Below the pieces are notes generated by a model. The model made no database searches. It was not told the origin of the DNA and worked only from the letters and a program-made list of their open reading frames with translations. The translations under genes were made by a program, and so were the position numbers. Below, in pieces: positions 56,015-64,000 of a stretch of 64,000 nt of DNA. How positions within the stretch are numbered: the first letter of the stretch is position 1; the number at the start of each line of letters is the position of its first letter. The stretch is from Pyxicephalus adspersus (lineage: Eukaryota > Chordata > Amphibia > Anura > Pyxicephalidae), in the NCBI RefSeq assembly GCF_032062135.1, contig NC_092860.1:2293611-2357610 (forward strand). Reading direction: 5' to 3'.

Positions 56015-56582
56015 CAGCCATTCTCAACCTTTTTACATGGGGGAACCCTTAAAAATGACCTTAAGGTCTTAAGCTGCGTACACACCTGCAATTATAGTCG
56101 TTGGAAAGGATCTTTCACTAAGGACCGCACAATGCATGAACGAGTGTTATACATACAGCACCGTTATGCTCTATGGAGAGGGGAGGGGGAGAACGACGGA
56201 GCGGCACCCTGCTGCGTGCTCTTCCCTTCCTTGCATTAGGAACGTTCGTCATCCATCGTCCGTAGATCCGCCAGGATGGTCGTTCGGAGGATGGACAACA
56301 GGTGCTGTACACACACCAGATTCTCATCCGATATTGGCCCTGAGCCGATTATTGGGCGAGAACCATTGAACGTATGTACCTAGCCTTAGGGAACCCCTTC
56401 TTTAAATACTATATTCACAGCTCACAGTCAGTGGAAAATGCCTTTTACATTACTGGCCTGTGGGAAGAATGTCACCCCCACAGATAGCCAAAAAGATCAT
56501 TGGTGTCACTAAGAGGTCCAAATTTCTCATAGCTCAAGGAACTCCCAGCAGCCTTTAGAGGAACTCTGGTTGAGAAACTCTG
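56015..56582 (+). mobile_element. hAT-like element carrying a nested MITE
   Basis: The left terminus is CAGCCATTCTCAACCTTTTT; the right terminus in reverse is CAGAGTTTCTCAACCAGAGT. The 8 bases outside are CTGTGAAG and CTCTAAAG, matching at 6 of 8, consistent with an old hAT duplication. The interior is interrupted by a Harbinger-like MITE at 56072-56385. Without it the element would be about 250 bp. Relatives are at 24815, 35170 and 41366. No transposase. Confidence 0.85.
56072..56385. mobile_element. PIF/Harbinger-like MITE, copy 5, nested
   Basis: The left end is AGCTGCGTACACACCTGCAA and the right end in reverse is GGCTAGGTACATACGTTCAA. TTA lies directly outside both ends (56069-56071 and 56386-56388). 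The host sequence reads AAGGTCTTA before and TTAGGGAACCCC after, so removing the MITE plus one TTA gives a continuous hAT-like element. Frames of 69-77 codons in it on both strands are by-products. Confidence 0.9.
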
Positions 56583-58039
56583 CTCTAAAGCATCAACAAA
56601 GTTTAGACATTTGTTCTTAGTAAAGAATAACATTGTATAAAAGTATTAAAAGCTAAAACATATATTTTTTTCTAAATCCTTCAATGAGCTTTAGCTGCAT
56701 CTCCCAGGATCTGTGATTAATGTGTGTTCAGGTCGTACGTGAGCTAAAGGTACACAGAGAGACGTTATTATAGAAATTACACAGAGGGCAGTAACTCCTA
56801 TTAATGGTATAATCTGCCGTGAAAAATGTAAGACATTCATTGTAGGTAGCCGGTTTTATAGAAGGTGAAGTACTTTAATTTGACGACTCCTAGTAATGTA
56901 TTCAAAGGTTGTAATGTTCTTACAAGAATCACAAGTGGCGAGCGGAGGTCGTATTATATCAATTTGGTTTATATACTGATACTAAAACAAATCTTTCAGG
57001 ATTCTAACATCATGCCCTATCATTTTTAAATGTTTATCCTCCAGAGCTTTATCCTTATCTGTTTTATAAGTTTATTGGCTTTCTGCTTGTGAAAAAGCAA
57101 ATTCCAACACCTTATGTCTTGTCCTAAGTAATAAATAGGTAGTAGAAGGGTGGATAAGAGTAACAGCCCTGGAACATGCAAAAGACAAGCCAGTACCGGT
57201 AGCAATTCTTTTTTTAAAGAGCAACACCAGTTAAAACTTAGAAAATTAAGTTTAAAGGAACACTATTCAAACACAAAATCCTGCAAAGCAAATCACTCTG
57301 TTCCATCTTTGGATTCCACTTTTGCAGCTAGATGTTCCCCAGTATGAAATATAATAAGGACTGTTGTTAGTTTTATTTTTCTTACCATTGAGCGGTATGA
57401 TTTTTCGTTAATATTCACTCTACAACTATCAACTAGCAGAGGTGTTCTCCAGCAGCCATTTCTGTGCGTGTTCTTTTTCCTTTTTATTATTAATCAAGAC
57501 TGCTACATCTAGAACACGTGTGTTAGGGAGCCAATATAGTAATTTTCCTCTACTACTGTGGGGACTAGAAATTGTGTTGGGACTGAGTGGGTACAAGAGA
57601 GATCTATCTGGGGACTGGTAGCTGTAATTTTCTGCAGGTAGGCTGGCAGGATATGGACTCTTATTTCTGTAACTAATCACTAGAACAACTAGCCAACTCA
57701 CTGCGGTAGTGCTCAGGTGCTAAATAATTCTTTGTATATCTATTCTTTTGGTTTGTTAATGGTCAGCTGTTGAAGTGAGAAGTTTATAATTGTTTGACCA
57801 ATTAGTAATAAAAATCATTGGGTCCTATATATACTACATCCCTGATATCCATATACAATTTCAAAAGACAATAATGTGACTGCATTACATTTTTGTTCTT
57901 AGTATAAGATGTGTTCCACGCATTTCACTTGATTTGCTTCATCAGGAGAAACATCACTTATTGCATCTATAACAATACAAATCTTAACCCATATCCAAAA
58001 TGTTTACAAGCATATATTCAAACTTACAAACATCATTTT
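56583..58039. other. Mostly unrecognised sequence with one core
   Basis: The core CACGCATTTCACTTGATTTG, CTTCATCAGGAG lies at 57917-57949. A 90-codon minus-strand frame (57429-57701) carries no motif. Nothing else recognised. Confidence 0.45.
57917..57949 (+). repeat. CATTTCAC...TTCATCAGG core
   Basis: Closest to the core at 26150 in spacing and in the AGGAGAAACA that follows. Confidence 0.6.
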
Positions 58040-58162
58040 TTCATAATATATATATATATTATCCTACAATAATTATAAATAAATAAATATATATATATAT
58101 ATATATATATATTTATTTATATTCTACAATAATTATAAATAAATATATATATATATACATAA
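58040..58162. repeat. (AT)n array with duplicated flank
   Basis: A CTACAATAATTATAAATAAA block occurs at 58064 and again at 58122, each followed by a TA run. This is a tandem duplication of about 58 bp that includes the microsatellite. Confidence 0.85.
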
Positions 58163-58172
58163 GAAGCAAACA

Positions 58173-58651
58173 AAAGAACGTTTGTGTGCTTATGACTTTT
58201 GTGAGAAAATCTAGTCTGATGGCTTCGCGCGCGGTCATTCACAAGATAGTCGCGGGATTTACCCGCGAGCGGCTCCTCCGATCAGGCATCGGAAGCTTTT
58301 ATATAGGCGCCTATGTAGAGGAGTTGAATTCGTTTAACTCTTGCCTAACAGGAAAGAAATTAGTGATTTAAAAATATGCTTTTTTCTTAGCGCACATAAA
58401 TGTTAAAAACATTTAAACAGCGCAAACATTTTTTTTTGGGGCTATGGGTAATGTGTGTGCCATTAGAAAAAATGATTTTTTAGGGGAACAGTGACTTTTA
58501 ATGCAAGCTCGCCAGTGTAAAGCTGCCGGAGATGCGTGGCTCCGGCCGTGAGCTTTTTTGAGTTGCTGAATTGCGCGACGGTGTACGATTTCGGATCACG
58601 AATACGAATGCGTGAGCGAGCGTCCGATTCTGCTTGATGAATTAGGGCCAT
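58173..58651. repeat. CpG-rich dispersed repeat
   Basis: It stands out by CpG words (GCTTCGCGCGCGGTCATTC, TCGCGGGATTTACCCGCGAG) in an AT-rich setting. TTTACCCGCGA and TCGCGGGA form a small hairpin. The right edge, CGGATCACGAATACGAATGC followed by TGATGAATTAGGGCCA, has the style of frog DNA-element ends (compare ATTAAATCAGGCC in family d). A GCATAAATGTT...AACATTTAAACAGCGC inverted pair lies near 58394-58425. Family not identified. Confidence 0.5.
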
Positions 58652-58654
58652 AGA

Positions 58655-58687
<33 letters not shown>
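58652..58687. repeat. (GA)n microsatellite
   Basis: GA units with one ACA interruption. It gives the serine-leucine run in a minus-strand frame at 58463-58693, which is not a gene. Confidence 0.95.
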
Positions 58688-58689
58688 TC

Positions 58690-59640
58690 TCAAAAGTCCC
58701 TATACACTTTGAATACATTTTTTCATAGGTATAGCATCAACAAAGGGGTAATTACAGTTTTACTTGCTATACCTCCACATGACTCGTTGTATACTTCCAC
58801 ATGAGTGCCTCCATTTTCAACAACTTTCAGCCGCCTTTGGACGCAAGCCTCTCCGATGTTTTGCAGCATCTCTTCCCTGACCTCTTTCCTCAAGCTGTGA
58901 CAGGTTACGGGGCTTAGTGGCAGACATCTTGCTTTTGATATAGGCCCACAATAAAAAGTCACAAGGTGTAGGGTCAGGGAAGCACGGAGACCATCCGAGG
59001 GGACCCCTTTGACTGATCCATCAGTCAGGAAACTTGATGTTCAGAAAATCTCTGACTAACCTGGCAAAGTAGGAAGGGGCTCCGTGTTGTTGAAAAGAGA
59101 CAATAGCAAGCTCGCCTGAAGTTGTGACACAGCAAACTCCTGCAGAATATTATATTTTCCCCTGTAACGGTAGTCATGTTACCGCATGCATCGCAGAAGA
59201 AAAATGGTTGAATCAACCCAGTGCTAGACATTGTACACCAAACCACCAGCTTCGGAGAGTCTCGTTCAGGCTCGAGAATTTCTGCTGGGTTTGATTTTCC
59301 CCATTAAGCCTTCCGCTGCATGGTTTGCCAAGAACAGATCCTGTTTTGAGAAACTTGCCATAGGTAGCATAAATTGTGTTATGTGTTGGAGTATTGTGAA
59401 GGCCATAAAGCTTCTCACACTTGCTCTGAATTGCAGTTGCGGACTGAAAAATTTACCAAGCGGCAATTTTGCAACCCTGCTTCAATGTCAATTGGCGAGC
59501 CATGGTTAGGGGAAATAATACGCTTACAAAAACTCCAAAGCCTACTTTGTCATATGCTGGTGGCCTCAAGTCTTCCTGAATGGTATCTGAAATGAATTAG
59601 AAAAAAAGAAGTGTGTGGTGACACCCTGTGTATATTATGT
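58690..59640 (-). pseudogene. IS630/Tc1-mariner superfamily transposase, internally deleted
   Basis: On the minus strand, YGKFLKTGSVLGKPCSGR (about 59363-59310) matches the linker after the N-terminal helix-turn-helix (family pattern F..TGSV..K..SGRP). The catalytic half follows only 200 bp later: MSSTGLIQPFFF (about 59235), QQHGAPSYFARLVRDFLN (about 59100-59045), PDPTPCDFLLWAYIKSK (about 58978-58930), EREEMLQNI-like sequence, and a VENGGTHVE C-terminal end. The family's QQDGAP aspartate is histidine here. Frameshifts and stops are present. The ends (ACACCCTG...at 59612 and GTCCCTATACACTTTG at 58697) may be decayed terminal repeats. Confidence 0.8.
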
Positions 59641-61039
59641 AAATCTTATAACTGTACATCACTTATTGTCCATCTTTGGTCACAGTATTGTAAAAGTATC
59701 AATGCAATATATAGGGCAAACATCAGAGGCTTCAGTGTTCAATCGAGAAATTTCTTTAAGCTGGGGGTGAAGAAATTGTAGGTGGGTGGTGGCCCCTGTA
59801 TTGTAACCCAACTTATCATCCATCACCCAAAAACAGCAGGGTGGTTACTGGATAGTGCCGGATAGTGCACCCAGCTAAAAGGAGCCGGGGAGAACACTGG
59901 GCTTGTGTTTAATATTTCCAGCAAGCTATCAGTAAGTCTGTATGGATGACCTATATCAAATTATATCATATCATAAATACCCCTAAAAGGAGGCAATATA
60001 CCAATGCTTATAAAGCCCACATCCCTATTTAACGTACAGCGCTGTGTAATATGTTGGTGCTATATAAATGTATAATATAATAATATTACAATATATTTAA
60101 TCAAGAACCTAGATGAAACCCACTACTAAACTTTAATAATGGACAAAGAGACCCCCCTATAGTAAGTACTTACTGCATTGGTGATAGTGGAGATAAATAG
60201 TGGAGACCAATTCAGTTTAGTCTGCTTCCTTTTGCTGTTTCATTTTGTACATTTTTAAAATGGGAATTTTAATCCTGATTTGGGTGATGTATTCTAAAAA
60301 GCAATTTTTGTCAGTTTTGTGAATTTTTCCCCAAAAAAAACAGTGCATATTTTTTATATTTGCAGTAGGACAGTTTATACATTTCTAACTGAAATATTTT
60401 TGGGGTAAGTATGCACTACTGTTTTCAAACTCACAATAATAACTCAAGACAATACATTTGTTTTCTTTTGTAATGACACAGTTTATACCATACTACCCAG
60501 GGAGTGCTATATTTTTTTTGTGTGACATGTTCTATTGATCACTTGCTGTCACATATTTCTCGGCCAGCACACAAAAAATATACAAATTACTGTGCGTCCT
60601 TTGAATGCAATTACACAGAGTATGCAATACAGTTGTTGTGTTAAAAAATGCTTGTGTCCATACAATTGTACTGACACAGTATACTTTGTAACTAAACTGA
60701 CTCAATAAAATGGGATTACACATCTGGGGCATTATTTACTGCCCACTTAAAGGTTAATATTCATTTTGGTGGAGCTGATAACTGTGAACATTACAACACT
60801 TTCTCTTTGACCAATTTCTGCAAATGGTATTTTCTGTGAGATGTTTGTAGTAAAAGAATTATTGTGACTGTGGGAATAAAATGCATCAAAGCTATGGAAC
60901 AGAACACACAAATTAAAGAAATAATTTACCTGAGGTCAGTTTTATGTACAGACTATACCACAGGTGGAATTTAGGAGGTGGGGGAAGGTAGTATATAATA
61001 GAGAATGTGACTAGGAAGGAGCTTCAAAAGAGAAGGGAC
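59641..61039. other. Mostly unrecognised, with one repeat tail
   Basis: A SINE-type tail lies at 60030-60085. The rest is AT-rich and unrecognised. Confidence 0.45.
60030..60085 (+). repeat. SINE-type tail only
   Basis: CCTATTTAACGTACAGCGCT, GTGTAATATGTTGGTGCTAT and ATAAATGTATAATATAATAA form the common 3' tail. The body is missing. Confidence 0.75.
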
Positions 61040-61900
61040 AGCCCTCGGGAAGTCTTAGATTAGTGCATAAGAAGAGGATAGGAATGAAGTCTTTAATAAG
61101 CCACACTGACCACCTTTAGTAAAACTGTCTGCACCACAACCAACCCACCCGCACTTCGTCCTCCCTCTTTACCAAAACCAACTCTGTCTCCTCTTTCTTC
61201 TTTATGGCCAACAACTTGGTTTTTATGATGTCCACCACCTTCGTCAAAACTTGTTTCTTTAATATCCACACTTGCTTTGCAACGTCCTCTTGTTTGTCCT
61301 TCCCCTGCCATTCTAATGTCTTTCCCTTCACTCAATTTTGGCTCGTAACAATCGTTCTCTACCACCTTCTCCCCTACTCCTGATCAGACAAAGGTTGCAA
61401 GTAAAGCATGATGGAGGAGTCAGCCTCTGCGCTTTCATGTCTAGTTACTCCAGCTCTTTGCCCCCGGGCTCTTGTTACCTTCTCCATTAAGTAAAATAAA
61501 ATGAAAATCCAGCAGAAGAACGAAAACCCCGCACAATGTCCACAACAAATGTGTAAAACTAGGCACTGCAAAATATCTCACCAGAAGAATCCATGAGAAA
61601 TATAAAAAGGTGAACCTAAGTTATTTATTTCTTTGTTTCACCAACTTTTTCCACCATACCAGGCCAAAAAAAAATAAACAACTTGCAGTTTATTGATTAG
61701 ACCAAGCAGCAAATCAATTATGTTGTAGTATAATAATAATACAGCAAAAGTATGTGGATCATCTCCAAATGTTGTCTTAAAGGGAGGTAGGTATACAGTT
61801 ATTGACTGACCTCCAGGTAAAAACTGGACTTCTGCCCTCATTCAGGCAACCACGATTCCCCAGGAGTCCTACCCAAATACCAAGTTGTAATTCAGGTTAT
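61040..61900. other. Unidentified block with overlapping minus-strand frames
   Basis: Four frames of 65-90 codons cover 61093-61841 on the minus strand. The two at 61093-61365 and 61116-61331 overlap in different frames and are rich in Lys, Glu and Gly because the plus strand is pyrimidine-rich (CCTC, CTTT). I recognise no family and no splice pattern. Confidence 0.35.
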
Positions 61901-63240
61901 CAAATAATGAATTGAGAGGATTCAGAAATGTGGATACCCAATGTGGGCTTTTACACGATGGCCAAATTGAGAGGATAGCTACCAACTTTTTGCCACACCT
62001 CCGGTTCCTAATAAAAAAACTTTTTGCCAGGTTTTGATTTAGATCCCTGACTAATCATTTATATGTCAGCTGTATAACATAACAATGTTCAATTTAATTC
62101 AACCTAAAAACACAATGTATTACATTTTTGTGGCCTTGTCACCAGTCTTACCACACTGAATAAAAATGTTTGGTGTTCTGGAATTGGAGACTGTGAAATT
62201 TCCGTTTTTTTTGCTCAGTTGGCTCACCATGTTTGAGTGTCCTTTGTGCTACGCTGATGTTTGTTTGTGTGTAGGTGAATGATACATCTTCATTCTTCAA
62301 ATAAAACACGGTCTTTATAAACAGATCACATTTTTATCTACCCTGGGAACTCTGCAACATTTACTTAATCCTAACAGGAACCATCCACTCTGTTACAAAG
62401 CTAAAACCGGTTCCCTGCAGAGACAAAAACTAAACCTACTGCAAGGAACCTTTGGAGCGGGGGGATTAAGTTGAATTCTTCAGCAGGAACTGCAGCGGAA
62501 TCGAACTGAATTGTTTCCCCGCAGCTGATACTCGAGGGTCTTGCAAAAGATTTAATTGCACTTGGCAGATCTTAGATACAGAATAAAATGCAGGTGTTGG
62601 GCTTAATTTTTTCGTCTTCTTGTATTTCATAAATGTTCTGGCAGACTGATAAAACACTTTGCTAGGAAAAGCTGCATGAGTCTCCCAAGAAGGTGCAGAA
62701 GTGTAGAATATATTGATTGTCATTCAGTTTGATTATCCACCAACACCTCACTGCGATTCTGTTTGTACAGTAGATCAGTAGATTTCTACAGGCTTTACTA
62801 AATAAACTATTTTGTCAAAGTGTATTCTGTTCTGAAAACATGTTTTTAGTGACCTTTTTATTTTAATTTATAATAACGTTTACAGCTATTTAGGGGTGCA
62901 ATAGGGAACAGCAAGCATGTAATAATGTGGGGCCGTAGTTATTATTCTTAATATTTATGTCACAGCGGTTAGTGGTAACTCACCAGCCAAAGAATTAAAG
63001 ACTCCGCTTACTTTTCCTGCTGTCTTTAGTGAATAGTCATTGTGTTAGTAACAGTTCTGTACCTTGTGGCCAGTGACTTCCAATAGGAAAAATTGCATTT
63101 CAATAATTCTTCTCTGGTGAGCTGTCGGCAGAAATTGCTGGTGCCACTTGACCCAAAATGCTTTTTAATGTTTCATTAATCAACTAAATCAAAATCTATT
63201 TTGTGGATTTAGATGTTGGATTCACGCATACAATTATTTA
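61901..63240. other. Unrecognised AT-rich sequence
   Basis: The 85-codon minus-strand frame at 62466-62723 carries no motif. Nothing else recognised up to the Helitron start. Confidence 0.45.
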
Positions 63241-63665
63241 TCCTATATACTAAACGAGGAATGTAATTATGCACGGACCCAACCTGCGCATGCACACCAC
63301 AACCGCCGACCGCAACGCGAACGCTGCCGTCCAAAGCGCACACACCACTGCCGCTGAAACAGAAGTGCTTACGTGTTCCCATACCGGTGATACAGTTTTG
63401 ATTCCCAGAATTAACCTTACAAGTTCTGACCTGGAATTACCTTTTAAACTTCACTGACGACAATTTCCTATTCCGCATGATGATCAAATCACAAGGAGAA
63501 ACCATAGACAAAGTAGGGATTTACCGATCTGAGCCTGTATTTGGTCAACTTTATGTTGCCTTTTCAAGAGTCCGGCGTTCAGGTGACGTTAAAGTGAAGG
63601 TTTTAACTACACATTACCAGGGAAAACTGATTCATTGACAGGAAAACATCTTCACAAGGAATTTT
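63241..63665 (+). pseudogene. Helitron remnant: 5' end joined to helicase C-terminal fragment
   Basis: TCCTATATACTAAACGAGGA at 63241, preceded by A, has the 5'-TC and TATATA-TAAA layout of vertebrate Helitron starts (insertion between A and T). After about 125 bp of GC-rich sequence, a coding remnant begins: GDTVLIPRINLTSSDLELPF (63391-63450), then KSQGETIDKVGIY (63485-63524, helicase motif V region), a one-base frameshift near 63525, and QLYVAFSRVR (63545-63575, motif VI) with GDVKVKV after it. The Pif1-type helicase motifs I-IV and the Rep domain are absent, so most of the element has been lost. No CTRR 3' end with hairpin was found before the window edge. Confidence 0.85.
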
Positions 63666-64000
63666 TAGAATAACTTTTTGTAATTTACCATTTTATGAAT
63701 TTGTTGTTTCCAATTTAACTTCATTTAACCCTCTTCACTCCCAAATTTTTTTTATTTATGGGTGCAGCAACTCCAAGACATTTCGGACTTAAATGATATA
63801 ACAATTAAACTTCAATTTTATTTTTATTAAATTGGTTAGTTTTAGTACAAATATTTTTATTTAATTAAATGAAAATTTCCCAGGAGGCTCCACCCTCCAT
63901 GATTGGAAGTGATTGTCATTGTTGGATTTACGATTCTTTTGAGAGCTTGGGGTTTACTGGTTGAGACTAAATGGACCCTGTAACCAACCTAAAATTTCAG
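63666..64000. other. Unrecognised sequence downstream of the Helitron fragment
   Basis: It may still belong to the Helitron, whose 3' end was not located. AT-rich, with no other signal. Confidence 0.4.

Noticed and set aside
58463..58693. Signal-peptide-like Ser/Leu run in a 76-codon frame
   Set aside because: It is the translation of the (GA)n microsatellite.
61093..61365. 90-codon Lys/Glu/Gly-rich minus-strand frame
   Set aside because: It overlaps another frame on the same strand; the composition follows from a pyrimidine-rich plus strand.
1..64000. Bacterial or phage gene clusters, operons or defence systems
   Set aside because: There are no long frames, no ribosome binding sites and no compact gene order; repeats are of vertebrate types.

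Overview
This window looks like nuclear DNA from an anuran amphibian, probably a neobatrachian such as a ranid-like frog. It is AT-rich, has no long open reading frames, operons or ribosome binding sites, and is full of microsatellites and degenerate transposable elements. Several repeats are types I know from frog genomes: a tRNA-derived SINE with a 'TACAGCGCTG...GCTATATAAATA' tail, TTAACCTCCC-ended MITEs, and GTACACACG-ended MITEs. The host assignment is inference from repeat style, not from a gene.

I found no complete protein-coding gene. Reading frames of 60-160 codons are scattered on both strands, and most are chance or lie inside repeats. The one exon-like segment is at 19324-19404: a 3' splice site, an ATG in good Kozak context, 24 codons, then AG|GTAAGT. 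A second, weaker coding-like segment is a 79-codon minus-strand frame at 32454-32693. The window is therefore most likely intronic or intergenic sequence.

Autonomous-element remains are all broken: an L1-like ORF2 fragment (4640-5660, minus), a CR1/L2-type reverse transcriptase fragment (38840-39070, minus), a Tc1 transposase fragment (47640-47965, minus), an internally deleted IS630/Tc1-mariner superfamily transposase (58690-59640, minus), a Helitron helicase fragment joined to a Helitron 5' end (63241-63665, plus), and a possible solo LTR (2370-2602).

Non-autonomous DNA elements dominate. The families I could recognise are: (a) piggyBac-like TTAA/CCTCCC MITEs (1-177, 3995-4590, 44624-45826, 52677-53242); (b) PIF/Harbinger-like MITEs with TTA/TAA flanks (9989, 13631, 45922, 53911, 56072); (c) hAT-like elements with 8-bp duplications (14072-14430, 56015-56582, plus partial copies); (d) roughly 220-bp palindromic MITEs ending near GGCCTGATTTATTAAAGCTC (six copies or parts); (e) TTAAAGCGGA-ended elements (43283, 48871, 52618, with weaker relatives at 20104, 26490 and 30833); (f) two long inverted-repeat elements (28516-29158 and 29352-30045). 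Nested insertions give a relative time order and, in three places, show the target site directly.

Region by region: 1-14 kb holds MITEs, the L1 remnant and a roughly 1.3-kb dispersed repeat; 14-20 kb is mostly unrecognised sequence with the exon candidate; 20-24 kb has a diverged duplicate pair with a SINE in one copy; 24-32 kb is rich in palindromic elements; 32-43 kb is mostly unrecognised apart from LINE and repeat fragments; 43-57 kb is MITE-rich with a tandem array of palindromes; 57-64 kb has the mariner-superfamily and Helitron remains. I did not find an undescribed functional system. The most unusual structures are the five-unit palindrome array and the nested insertions.
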